Positions 1 through 5,850 of a stretch of DNA of 6,899 nucleotides are shown in pieces. Position 1 is the stretch's first letter. The number at the start of each line of letters is the position of its first letter. The notes under the pieces were generated by a model. The model was not told where the DNA came from. It worked only from the letters and a program-made list of their open reading frames with translations, and did not search any database. The translations under genes and the position numbers were made by a program. Source of the DNA: Desulforhopalus sp. (GTDB lineage Bacteria > Desulfobacterota > Desulfobulbia > Desulfobulbales > Desulfocapsaceae). The stretch spans positions 1 to 6,899 of the forward strand of contig JALNVI010000104.1 in assembly GCA_023231425.1 (NCBI GenBank). Reading direction: 5' to 3'.

Positions 1-294
1 GAGAAAAGGGGCCGCATCGGCAAGGGAGAGCTGGAAGGGGTTGGCCTTTTTGAGAGGGATGTGATCCCCGTGAAAATGGCTGATCACGACATCTGTTGCC
101 GTCCTCAGATGGTGGAGGATGGTGTCTCTTATCATGCTGCCGGTGCGCACCTGAAAGGGGTGGGGAAGCCTGCCGTGGCGGATGTATCCCAGAGCAATGC
201 CAGGATCAATGAGGATGCGCCGGGTTCCCGTGCATACCATGCAGGAAAGCCCGCGAACTCCCAGAGATTCTGTCCCGAGAATGGCAATATTCAT
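1..294 (-). CDS. MBL-fold metallo-hydrolase, 5' part only (C-terminus beyond window)
   Basis: The frame stays open from an ATG at 294 down to base 1, giving the first 98 residues of a longer protein. Residues 73-78 read HFHGDH, the HxHxDH zinc-ligand signature of the metallo-beta-lactamase fold. A beta-strand plus Asp-Pro (ILIDPG, about 27-32) precedes it, as is usual in this fold. The N-terminus (GTESLGVRGLSC) resembles a small group of MBL proteins, related to the UPF0282 type, that I remember mainly from methanogenic archaea and some anaerobic bacteria. That placement is from memory. GGAGAAG lies just upstream of the ATG and supports the start. The protein is probably a soluble, metal-dependent hydrolase. 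The substrate cannot be told, and the remaining metal ligands lie outside the window. The gene follows cytX on the same strand after 222 bp of repeat-rich DNA, so co-transcription is uncertain. Confidence 0.8.
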   Translation of the reverse strand, partial: MNIAILGTESLGVRGLSCMVCTGTRRILIDPGIALGYIRHGRLPHPFQVRTGSMIRDTILHHLRTATDVVISHFHGDHIPLKKANPFQLSLADAAPFL

Positions 295-329
295 GGTGTC
301 TTCTCCGTAATTTCTCAAAAAGATAAAGC

Positions 330-506
330 AAAAAGGGAGAAAGGAGACAGGAAAAAGCAGGACAACGAAACCCGATGCTGTCTGTTGTCGGATGAGACTG
401 TTTCCAGGTACCCTTGTAAAAGACGGAACAGCGAAAAGATTTTTTGGGACACCCAGTCTTTCTCTTTTTCCCTTTCTCCTGCCTCCTTTCTCCTGTCTCC
501 CTTTTT
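330..506. repeat. Inverted pair of polypurine tracts in the cytX-MBL gap
   Basis: A purine-rich tract of GGGAGA/GGAGACAGG type (about 317-359) faces its reverse complement at about 456-516. The closest arms, 330-351 and 485-506, match as inverted repeats over 22 nt with two mismatches and are separated by 133 nt. The right-hand tract starts directly at the cytX stop codon. The same purine vocabulary recurs at 1940-1981, 3194-3244 and 6751-6812, so these are members of one dispersed family. The space between the arms contains no coding sequence I can support, only a degenerate copy (407-419) of the GGnACCTTGAA box found elsewhere in the window. Confidence 0.7.
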
Positions 507-516
507 CTGTCTTCCT

Positions 517-1779
517 TTATTTTTTACTGCGACCCATGAAGAGCCAGTAGACGAATCCTGCCGCGGCAATAGAGGGCAGGGACGATCCCAGAGGGAGATT
601 CATGGCAGCCATGGTCTCGAAAACGGCGAAGCCGATGCCCCATGCCGTGAGTGCTGCCCGGTTGACTCCCTTGAAATACCAGTAGGGTCCGTCTTTTTCG
701 TTCAGCGCCGCGGTGTCCATGGTGCGCGTGTTCAGGATGAAATAGTCGGTGAGAACAATGCCGAGGATGGGAACAAGCATGGCTCCGATGAAGAGGAGGA
801 AGGATTCATACCGGGCCATGGGAAAGACGAGGGCGACGAGGATGGAGAGAATACCCGCGATCCAGATAGTGGCTTTGGGGCGGATGCGCTCGGAGATATT
901 CAGGGCCGAGCAGGTGGAAGAGTAGAGATTGGCAAAGTCTGAGGTGATGGTGGAAAAAACCACCAGCAGCAATGCGGGAACGGCCAGCCCGAGAGATCCC
1001 ATGGTTTTCAGGATGAGCATGCCCGGGTCGGTCTCGCCGGTGATGAGTGTGGCGACCAGCCCCAGAATATACATCCACGAAGAGACGATAAAATATCCCC
1101 ACCAGGTGTTCCAGAAGGAGGAGGTGGTGTTTTTGGAAAACCGGGCATAATCTGCCACCATGGGCATGAAGGAGATGGGCATGGCGATGACGAGGTCAAG
1201 GCCGCTCATGAAACTCATGGTCTGAGGTTTGTCGATGGCAGCCGCCACCCCGATCTCTTTAAAGGAGACCACCGTCATCAGGCAGACCACAATGAGCAGA
1301 CCGATGACCGCCGAGTTCTGCAGGGTTCTCCACACGGGTTTCTCCGTGAGCAGCGCCCAGAGCAGGGTGATCATGCCGATGAGCACGATCCAGAACCGTT
1401 CCGAAGAGGGGACGGGTGCGAAATTGGCAAGCATGGCCCCTGCGTGGCCGCTGATGATAAGCATGATGGCCGCCCAGCCCACAAGCTGGATGATGTTCAG
1501 GATCGCCGGCAAAACGGAGCCCCGGATGCCGAAGGAGGGGCGCAGCGAAATCATGGCCATGACCCCGTGGTCAGATCCCGGAATGCCGCAGCCAGCCATG
1601 AGGGTGGTGCCGATGACATGCCCGAGGATAATGGCGATAAGTCCCGGGACGAGTCCCATGGGGGCGAGAAATCCTCCTGCCCATATTTCGGCCAGGGAAA
1701 TGGCCACCCCGGACCAGAGGAGAAAATAGTCGGCGCCCCTGAAGGTGCGTTGTGTTACGGGCAGCGTCGTGTTTTTCAT
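517..1779 (-). CDS. cytX: NCS1-family permease, CytX-like (hydroxymethylpyrimidine/cytosine-type transporter)
   Basis: This 420-residue protein consists almost entirely of hydrophobic segments, about 12 predicted membrane spans, and belongs to the nucleobase:cation symporter-1 (purine-cytosine permease) family. The N-terminal stretch GVAISLAEIWAGGFLAPMG (about 25-43) is the typical first-helix signature of the group. The overall length and the DYARFSKN-type segment in the middle also fit. CytX proteins are thought to import hydroxymethylpyrimidine for thiamine salvage; cytosine or another pyrimidine is the main alternative. ATG at 1779 was chosen because CCGGAGG precedes it at good spacing. 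The frame stays open 53 codons further upstream, but that extension runs into promoter-like and repeat sequence. No thi genes are visible, and I see no TPP riboswitch in the leader. Its DNA looks richer in GC than the genes to the right. Confidence 0.75.
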   Translation of the reverse strand: MKNTTLPVTQRTFRGADYFLLWSGVAISLAEIWAGGFLAPMGLVPGLIAIILGHVIGTTLMAGCGIPGSDHGVMAMISLRPSFGIRGSVLPAILNIIQLVGWAAIMLIISGHAGAMLANFAPVPSSERFWIVLIGMITLLWALLTEKPVWRTLQNSAVIGLLIVVCLMTVVSFKEIGVAAAIDKPQTMSFMSGLDLVIAMPISFMPMVADYARFSKNTTSSFWNTWWGYFIVSSWMYILGLVATLITGETDPGMLILKTMGSLGLAVPALLLVVFSTITSDFANLYSSTCSALNISERIRPKATIWIAGILSILVALVFPMARYESFLLFIGAMLVPILGIVLTDYFILNTRTMDTAALNEKDGPYWYFKGVNRAALTAWGIGFAVFETMAAMNLPLGSSLPSIAAAGFVYWLFMGRSKK

Positions 1780-1867
1780 GGAAAAAAGGCCTCCGGAAGA
1801 GAACAAAAGTGATGAGAGGGTGCGGGGTAATAATGATGAGCGCATCCGTAAAAGTAAAGGAACCTTG

Positions 1868-1896
1868 AAAAAACTTGTGTTTTGGGGATGTGTCAA
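1868..1896 (-). promoter_or_regulatory. Possible cytX promoter
   Basis: On the minus strand a consensus -35, TTGACA (1896-1891), is followed after 17 bp by a poor -10, TTTTTT (1873-1868). The -10 runs directly into AAGGTTCC, part of a box (1859-1869) repeated in the window. This would leave an 88-nt leader before cytX. The spacing matches the better promoters of the peroxiredoxin and yghU-like genes, but the weak -10 keeps confidence low. Confidence 0.35.
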
Positions 1897-1939
1897 AAGA
1901 GAGGTTATACCATTTCCACTTTGTGTTGGCGAATTCAAA

Positions 1940-1981
1940 GGGAGACGGGAGACGGGAGACGGGAGACAGGGAAAAGCAAAA
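1940..1981 (+). repeat. GGGAGAC tandem minisatellite and its AAAAGCAAA tail
   Basis: Four perfect head-to-tail copies of the 7-mer GGGAGAC occupy 1940-1967, followed by AGGGAAAAGCAAAA. The same purine tract plus AAAAGC tail ends the tracts at 3194-3244 and 6751-6812. Tandem identity of the units implies recent slippage. The continuous purine strand could in principle adopt triplex-type structure. Confidence 0.85.
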
Positions 1982-2091
1982 GACGGTACGGCATTTTACC
2001 GCGAAGAACGCGAAGGAAGGCAAAAGCATTTGAGGGATTTCCTCGTGGTGCCAGCGTGGCGAGGATTGTTTCGCGGGGTATCTGGTGATAG

Positions 2092-2164
2092 TTACCGCGA
2101 CGATTGCCGCACCACCGTAGAGACAAGGCATGCCTTGTCTAAAGAACAACATTGTGGGAAATCA
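2092..2164 (+). repeat. Dispersed 73-nt repeat with a 20-bp perfect palindrome
   Basis: This segment matches 6827-6899 at 69 of 73 positions. Its core, AGACAAGGCATGCCTTGTCT at 2121-2140, is a perfect palindrome, preceded by CCACCGT and followed by AAAGAACAACATTG. A transcript would form a long hairpin. Conservation between two distant intergenic copies, with changes outside the core, marks it as a dispersed element. The copy at 6827 is cut by the window end, so the true repeat may be longer. Confidence 0.9.
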
Positions 2165-2263
2165 GTACCGTGCTGTTTTGCTACCAGGGATAATACAATT
2201 CCGCTGTTGCATCCGTGACAATCACCACTTCTATCACCTCCACCGTGGTCGCCATGGCCCATG

Positions 2264-2291
2264 TTAGACAAGGCATGCCTTGCCTCTACAA
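2264..2291 (-). repeat. Inverted, diverged copy of the palindromic repeat core
   Basis: Read on the minus strand this gives GTAGAGGCAAGGCATG followed by CCTTGTCTAA, matching the core and flanks of the repeat at 2092-2164 with one change in the palindrome. It lies 125 bp from that copy and in the opposite orientation. The ACATTGCGGGAA string just to its right (2301-2312) also occurs in the right-hand copy at 6884-6895. Confidence 0.75.
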
Positions 2292-2386
2292 AAAACGCCC
2301 ACATTGCGGGAATTACCGCCGTGTTGATGTAATTCCGACGTTTATTCCCCTTGATTTATCCAATGTCTTGTTTTTCCACACATCTT

Positions 2387-2402
2387 TTGAATATACATTC
2401 AA
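2387..2402. promoter_or_regulatory. Palindromic operator-like site upstream of the -35 of the peroxiredoxin gene
   Basis: TTGAATATACATTCAA has perfect 6-bp arms (TTGAAT/ATTCAA) around a 4-bp centre. It ends 8 bp before the -35 hexamer. Its centre is 55 bp from that of the second site at 2442-2457, about five helical turns, so two bound dimers could sit on one face of the DNA. No regulator is encoded in the window, so the binding protein is unknown. Confidence 0.5.
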
Positions 2403-2410
2403 CGGAAACA

Positions 2411-2439
2411 TTGACAAACAGCCCTGGGGTGAGTATTTA
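2411..2439 (+). promoter_or_regulatory. Sigma70-type promoter of the peroxiredoxin gene
   Basis: A perfect -35, TTGACA (2411-2416), is separated by exactly 17 bp from TATTTA (2434-2439). The -10 is imperfect, but spacing is optimal and the same arrangement precedes the yghU-like gene. Transcription would start around 2446, inside the palindrome at 2442-2457, leaving a leader of about 70 nt before the start codon. Confidence 0.6.
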
Positions 2440-2441
2440 TT

Positions 2442-2457
2442 TTGAATGATCACTCAA
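2442..2457. promoter_or_regulatory. Operator-like palindrome over the likely transcription start of the peroxiredoxin gene
   Basis: TTGAATGATCACTCAA is a 16-bp palindrome with one mismatched pair, extendable to 18 bp at 2441-2458. It begins two bases after the -10. A protein bound here would block initiation, as expected of a repressor. The TGAATGATCANTCA form resembles sites of TetR-like repressors, which is inference only. Confidence 0.55.
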
Positions 2458-2515
2458 AAAAGTGAACATGAAACTGCAAAGAATATTTTATCTCTATAAA
2501 AAAGAGGAAATTACC

Positions 2516-3175
2516 ATGTCCCTTAAAGAACAGTTAGCAGCGCTGAAAACAGAAAATGCCTCTAAAATTCCCGCAGGGACACAGGCCGTTATGGCAGGAG
2601 ACCTCCAGGCGCTCGGGGAGTCCGGTATTGTCGAGAGGGCTCCGAAAGTTGGCGATAAGTTAAAAAACTTTACTCTGCCCAATCACCTTGGTGAAACTCG
2701 CAGTCTCTCCCAATTACTGGAGAAAGGTCCGGTTGTTGTCACCTTTTACAGGGGCGGCTGGTGCCCGTACTGCAACCTGGAATTGAGAGCGTTTCAGCAG
2801 GTATTGCCGGAAATTGAGGCGGCCGGTGCCACTCTGGTGGCGATTACTCCGGAACTCCCGGATGAGTCGCTGTCTACCAAAGAAAGGGATGGACTCAAGT
2901 TTGAAGTGCTTACAGACAAAAACTCAGCCTATGGCCGCGAGCTGGGTGTTGTCTTTACCCTGACGAAAGAGCTTGTTGGAATTTATCAGAGCTTTGGAAT
3001 CGAGGTGGAAAAGCACAATGGCGAAGGACAATTTGATCTGCCCCTCCCTGCAACCTTCATCGTGAATGCAGACGGAACAATCACCTGTGCTTTCGTCGCC
3101 GTCGATTACACGTTGCGTGTTGAACCTTCTGATGTTGTAGAGGAATTGAAAAAACTGGTCCACTCCCCCGTATAA
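2516..3175 (+). CDS. Peroxiredoxin-like (AhpC/TSA) thioredoxin-fold protein
   Basis: This 219-residue cytoplasmic protein carries the signature FYRGGWCPYCNLELRAF, with Cys83 and Cys86 in a CPYC arrangement. That pattern marks the peroxiredoxin-like family of the AhpC/TSA superfamily. Cys83 aligns with the peroxidatic cysteine that attacks hydroperoxides. Cys86 could act as resolving cysteine or give a thioredoxin-like disulfide centre. About 50 N-terminal residues, predicted helical, precede the thioredoxin fold (about 46-210). No signal peptide is visible. ATG at 2516 was chosen because AAGAGGA lies 7 bases upstream; an in-frame ATG at 2462 has no ribosome binding site. The promoter is well formed and carries palindromes, so expression is likely regulated, perhaps by oxidative or electrophile stress. 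The electron donor is not encoded nearby, and glutathione is a candidate given the GST genes. Confidence 0.85.
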   Translation: MSLKEQLAALKTENASKIPAGTQAVMAGDLQALGESGIVERAPKVGDKLKNFTLPNHLGETRSLSQLLEKGPVVVTFYRGGWCPYCNLELRAFQQVLPEIEAAGATLVAITPELPDESLSTKERDGLKFEVLTDKNSAYGRELGVVFTLTKELVGIYQSFGIEVEKHNGEGQFDLPLPATFIVNADGTITCAFVAVDYTLRVEPSDVVEELKKLVHSPV

Positions 3176-3177
3176 TA

Positions 3178-3198
3178 TCCCCGCTCTTCATCCGGGGA
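3178..3198 (+). terminator. Small hairpin after the peroxiredoxin gene
   Basis: TCCCCG (3178-3183) and CGGGGA (3193-3198) form a 6-bp GC-rich stem around a 9-nt loop, two bases after the stop codon. It is followed by AAAGGAGG rather than a T run, so it is not a standard intrinsic terminator. It may stabilise or attenuate the transcript. Confidence 0.3.
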
Positions 3199-3275
3199 AA
3201 AGGAGGCAGGAGAGGGGAGACAGGAGGCAGGAAAAAGCAAAAGGCCTTTGTAGAGACGCCCAATTTGGGCGTCTC
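3194..3275 (+). repeat. Polypurine tract followed by a GAGACGCCC palindrome
   Basis: A GGAGGCAGGAGA-type purine tract (3194-3244) ends in AAAAAGCAAAAGGCC, as in other members of the family. It then runs into GTAGAGAC and a near-perfect inverted repeat, GAGACGCCC/GGGCGTCTC (3253-3275). The stem sequence differs from the AAGGCATGCCTT core of the other copies, but the leading GTAGAGAC is shared. The same frame thus carries a different palindrome. The hairpin could also end or pause transcription between the peroxiredoxin and HAD genes. Confidence 0.75.
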
Positions 3276-3320
3276 CAGCACAACAGATGTCTTATCCCGC
3301 AACGGATGTCGCTGCAATTA

Positions 3321-3338
3321 AGGGAACCTTGAATAATC
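3321..3338 (+). repeat. AGGGAACCTTGAATAATC box upstream of the HAD gene
   Basis: This is one of five loci with a GG(A/T)ACCTTGAA box. The others are at 1859-1869, 4074-4084, 5840-5850 (minus strand) and 6693-6703. The copy here and the one at 6693 share GAATAATC after the box. Its role is unknown; in one place it forms the stem of a terminator-like hairpin. Confidence 0.6.
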
Positions 3339-3390
3339 CTGTCTGCCCATTCCCCGCTGAAACAAAACAAATTCTATGGAGGTCGTCGTT

Positions 3391-4071
3391 ATGCCGCAAG
3401 ACACAATATTATTTGATATCAATGAAACGGTTCTTGATCTGAGCGTATTGCAGCCAAAGTTCAAGGCTGCTTTTGGCAATGAATCCGTTACTGCACTGTG
3501 GTTCTCAATGCTGTTGCACTCATCGACAGTGTGCATAGTAACAGGCGTGCAAAGTAATTTCGCAACCCTGGCCGGTGATATGCTGGATGCAGTCGCTGCC
3601 CGCCTGGATGTGCAGATCTCTGAGGCCGTGCGCAACGACATTCTCAGCAGCTTCGCCAGCCTGCCCCCTCACGCAGACATCAAGCCCGCTCTCACCCGTC
3701 TGCGATCTGCCGGTTATCGTACCGTGGCTTTTTCAAATTCCTCTCTCAATCTGATACAGAGTCAGATGGAAAATGCAGGTCTGATGGAGTATTTCGATGA
3801 GATAGTCTCCGTGGAAGAAACCGGAAGCTTTAAACCTGATCCCCGGGTTTATGAGTTTGTCGCCGAGCGTATACATCGACCAGTCAATGAGTTGCGCCTT
3901 GTGGCTGCCCACGACTGGGATACCCACGGCGCACTGTCTGCAGGGATGCATGCTGCCTGTATCACCCGTTCAAATGCACCGTATCATCCCCGCTACCGCC
4001 AGCCTGATGTGATCGCGGGAACCATGGAAGATATTGTTGAAAAAATTATTGCCGTGGACGGGAAAAAGTAA
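3391..4071 (+). CDS. HAD-superfamily hydrolase, type II haloacid dehalogenase-like
   Basis: This 226-residue protein shows all four HAD motifs. Motif I is FDINETVLD with nucleophile Asp9, motif II is AFSNS with Ser115-Asn116, motif III is FKPDP with Lys148, and motif IV is AAHDWDTHGA with Asp175 and Asp177. Residues 16-95 form a helical cap of subfamily IA type. Length and motif order fit the L-2-haloacid dehalogenase family, which hydrolyses 2-haloacids to 2-hydroxyacids. However, the arginine after the Trp of the ALW segment, which binds substrate in the well-studied dehalogenases, is Phe38 here. Motif I also has Asn11-Glu12 in place of the usual Tyr-Gly. The real substrate may therefore be a phosphate ester or something else. 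ATG at 3391 is preferred because GGAGG (3378-3382) is correctly placed before it; the in-frame ATG at 3376 overlaps that site. Confidence 0.85.
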   Translation: MPQDTILFDINETVLDLSVLQPKFKAAFGNESVTALWFSMLLHSSTVCIVTGVQSNFATLAGDMLDAVAARLDVQISEAVRNDILSSFASLPPHADIKPALTRLRSAGYRTVAFSNSSLNLIQSQMENAGLMEYFDEIVSVEETGSFKPDPRVYEFVAERIHRPVNELRLVAAHDWDTHGALSAGMHAACITRSNAPYHPRYRQPDVIAGTMEDIVEKIIAVDGKK

Positions 4072-4117
4072 AGGGAACCTTGAAACACAGGCTGTTTCAA
4101 GGTCCCCTCTCTTTATT
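4072..4117. terminator. Strong hairpin terminator between convergent genes
   Basis: Directly after the HAD stop codon, 16-nt arms 4072-4087 and 4093-4108 pair with one mismatch around a 5-nt loop, followed by CTCTTTATT. The downstream gene is on the opposite strand and ends at 4147, so the hairpin probably serves both directions. The stem is built from the AGGGAACCTTGAA box that recurs elsewhere in the window, here present as an inverted pair. Confidence 0.75.
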
Positions 4118-4146
4118 GTTCACACCGCAGTGTTGTACATCACTTC

Positions 4147-4833
4147 TTATTCCGCTGTTTTCTGGTAGTTTTGCGGGAACAGCGCCCGTTGCGCTTCCTC
4201 GTCAATTACCTTCTTGAATTCAATATCAGAACCAACATTTTTTGCCCGCACGGCGGCCGGGCGGGCGCTGACAGCGGTAAACCAGCGTTGAAGATTGGGG
4301 TACTCTTCAGCCAATACTCCCTCTCCGAGGGGGTATTGTGCAAAATTCAACCAGCCCCAGACAGAGATATCGACGATAGAGTAGCTGTCACCAACGAAAA
4401 ACTCTTTGTCAGCGATCTTCTCTTCAAGGATTTGATAGTGACGTTTTGCCTCAAATACGTAGCGATTAATCGCGTAAGGGATCTTTTCGGGGGCAGCATG
4501 CTGAAAGTGTACGGCCTGTCCTGAATACGGTCCCAGCCCGGAGGCAACGAACAGTAACCAGGAGAGAATCTCGCCTCGATCTTCCTCTTTGCCTAAAAAT
4601 TTTCCCGTTTTTTCAGCGAGGTAGAGAAGGATGGCTGTGGAATCAAAAACATTTACACCATCGTCGCTTATGGCGGGCAGCTTGCCATTGGGGTTAATGC
4701 GTCTGTATTCCGGGGTATGCTGCTCTCCTTTTTTCGTGTCTATGGGAACGAGTTCATACTCCAGTCCCGCTTCTTCGAGAAAGAGAGCGACCTTCAGGGG
4801 ATTGGGGGTGGGGTGAAAATAAAATTTTAACAT
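4147..4833 (-). CDS. yfcG: Nu-class glutathione S-transferase, YfcG-like disulfide-bond reductase
   Basis: This 228-residue protein has an N-terminal thioredoxin-like domain (1-80) and an all-helical C-terminal domain (about 88-215). The start, FHPTPNPLKVALFLEEAGL, closely resembles E. coli YfcG. It keeps Thr9 and Asn11, the residues near the glutathione sulfur in that enzyme in place of catalytic Tyr, Ser or Cys. NPNGKLP (47-53) supplies the cis-proline, and Asp64-Ser65 would bind the glutamyl group of glutathione. The C-domain also has the GLGPYSGQAVHFQHAAP and PYAINRY patterns of the group. YfcG-type enzymes are poor transferases and act on disulfides using glutathione; that is family knowledge. 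AAGGA lies 7 bases before the ATG. It follows the yghU-like gene by 97 bp on the same strand, and no separate promoter is obvious, so an operon is likely. Confidence 0.88.
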   Translation of the reverse strand: MLKFYFHPTPNPLKVALFLEEAGLEYELVPIDTKKGEQHTPEYRRINPNGKLPAISDDGVNVFDSTAILLYLAEKTGKFLGKEEDRGEILSWLLFVASGLGPYSGQAVHFQHAAPEKIPYAINRYVFEAKRHYQILEEKIADKEFFVGDSYSIVDISVWGWLNFAQYPLGEGVLAEEYPNLQRWFTAVSARPAAVRAKNVGSDIEFKKVIDEEAQRALFPQNYQKTAE

Positions 4834-4930
4834 ATGCTATCCTTGTCTCTGCAGAGAATATTTCAAGTATTTTGCAGGCTTGGAAAAGTGTTTTCGTTAT
4901 GAGCAGAGAAACACGCGGTTGTGAAACAGG

Positions 4931-5788
4931 TTACGGCTGCAAGTTGAGCGCATTGGTTATGTCGGAGGCATCATGCCTGTTGGGCACCTGCTCCCAGGGC
5001 TCACCCTTTGTACGATTGACAATTCGCCCGCGCTGTACTGCCGGGCGTGCGAATATTTCTTTCGCCCAGCGAACAACATTTTTATAACTCTCCACGTCTA
5101 AAAACTCTGCTGCATTGTACAAGGCTCCAAGAACGAGGTTGCCATACCAGGGCCATGCTGCAATGTCGGCAATGGAATACTCGTCTCCGGCAAGGAAATG
5201 GTGAGAGGCGAGGCGCTTGTCCAGCACATCCAGCTGACGCTTGATTTCCATACTGAAGCGGTTGATCGGGTATTCGAACTTTTCGGGGGCGTAGGCATAA
5301 AAATGTCCAAAACCGCCGCCCAGATATGGAGCAGATCCCTGCAGCCAGAACAGCCAGTTCAGGGCCGCAGTCCGCTCTTCATGCTGTGTTGGCAGGAAGT
5401 GGCCGAGTTTTTCGGCAAGATAAAAGAGGATTGATCCTGATTCGAATATCGCCACCTCGTTTTCACCAGAAACATCAAGCATTGCCGGGATTTTGGAGTT
5501 TGGATTGATGGCGACGAAGCCGGAAGAAAATTGATCCCCGGCGCTGATATCAATCAGAAATGCATCATACTCTGCCTCCGTTACCCCCAGTGCCAGCAAC
5601 TCTTCCAGCATTATTGTAACCTTCTGGCCGTTAGGGGTGCCCATGGAATACAGTTGGAGGGGGTGTTTACCCGTCGGGAGTGTCTTTTCGTGTGTTGCTC
5701 CTGACACCGGGCGGTTGATACCTGCCCATTTCCCACCATTTTCATTATTGTTTGTCCACACTTTGGGTGGAACATATTTACTGGTCAT
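4931..5788 (-). CDS. yghU: Nu-class glutathione S-transferase, YghU-like disulfide-bond oxidoreductase
   Basis: The 285-residue product is close to the 288 residues of E. coli YghU. It has the group's N-terminal extension of about 45 residues (TSKYVPPKVW...NRPVSGATHEK). The thioredoxin-like domain follows, with MGTPNGQKV containing Thr51 and Asn53, NPNSKIPA with cis-Pro101, and Glu116-Ser117 for glutathione binding. The helical domain contains GGGFGHFYAYAPEKFEYPINRF and the conserved Asp of SIADIAAWPW. YghU proteins bind two glutathione molecules per active site and reduce disulfides and organic peroxides; this is family knowledge. ATG at 5788 has AGGAGA 6 bases upstream; the frame extends 12 codons further without a better site. 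It is the promoter-proximal gene of the GST pair. Confidence 0.9.
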   Translation of the reverse strand: MTSKYVPPKVWTNNNENGGKWAGINRPVSGATHEKTLPTGKHPLQLYSMGTPNGQKVTIMLEELLALGVTEAEYDAFLIDISAGDQFSSGFVAINPNSKIPAMLDVSGENEVAIFESGSILFYLAEKLGHFLPTQHEERTAALNWLFWLQGSAPYLGGGFGHFYAYAPEKFEYPINRFSMEIKRQLDVLDKRLASHHFLAGDEYSIADIAAWPWYGNLVLGALYNAAEFLDVESYKNVVRWAKEIFARPAVQRGRIVNRTKGEPWEQVPNRHDASDITNALNLQP

Positions 5789-5850
5789 AATTTCTCCTGA
5801 ATTAAGCGGAGGTGTTAAAAACATCTCATCCTGGATATATTCAAGGTACC

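Larger units (their letters stand above)
1780..2515. other. 736-bp divergent intergenic region, repeat-filled
   Basis: This gap separates cytX (leftward) from the peroxiredoxin gene (rightward). From left to right it holds the cytX leader and possible promoter, a GGGAGAC minisatellite (1940-1981), a GGTACGGCA/TTACCGCGA segment, an 87-nt stretch ending in a second TTACCGCGA, and a palindrome-bearing repeat (2092-2164). Then come an inverted, diverged copy of the palindrome (about 2264-2291), an inverted repeat GGAATTAC/GTAATTCC (arms 2309-2316 and 2329-2336), and the peroxiredoxin promoter with two palindromes. Reading frames here are made of repeat sequence and look like no protein I recognise. 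I call no gene. Confidence 0.7.

Noticed and set aside
61..942. Long plus-strand open frame of 293 codons
   Set aside because: It lies antisense to the MBL and cytX genes, crosses the polypurine/polypyrimidine repeats, has low-complexity Glu/Gly/Asp-rich content and no ribosome binding site. It is a shadow of GC-rich coding DNA.
1780..1938. N-terminal extension of cytX by 53 codons
   Set aside because: The extension covers the candidate promoter and leader, and the ATG at 1779 has a good GGAGG site and begins just before the first conserved helix.
1571..2152. Minus-strand frame of 193 codons upstream of and overlapping cytX
   Set aside because: It reads through the palindromic repeat and the GGGAGAC tract and then out of frame through cytX, with no recognisable protein character.
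1744..2218. Plus-strand frame across the cytX 5' region and repeats
   Set aside because: It has the composition of repeat DNA and no start signal, and another copy of the same repeat does not keep the frame.
1940..2340. CRISPR-like array suggested by repeated purine units and repeated palindromes
   Set aside because: The tandem units are 7 bp without spacers, the palindromes are few and in both orientations, and no cas gene is present.
2462..2515. Alternative start or short leader peptide before the peroxiredoxin
   Set aside because: The ATGs at 2462 and 2468 are in frame with the gene and lack a Shine-Dalgarno sequence, whereas 2516 has one at the right distance.
5809..5827. Inverted repeat GAGGTGTT/AACATCTC just upstream of the yghU ribosome binding site
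   Set aside because: On the transcribed strand it has an A-C mismatch in an 8-bp, AT-rich stem with a 3-nt loop, too weak to claim as a regulatory hairpin.
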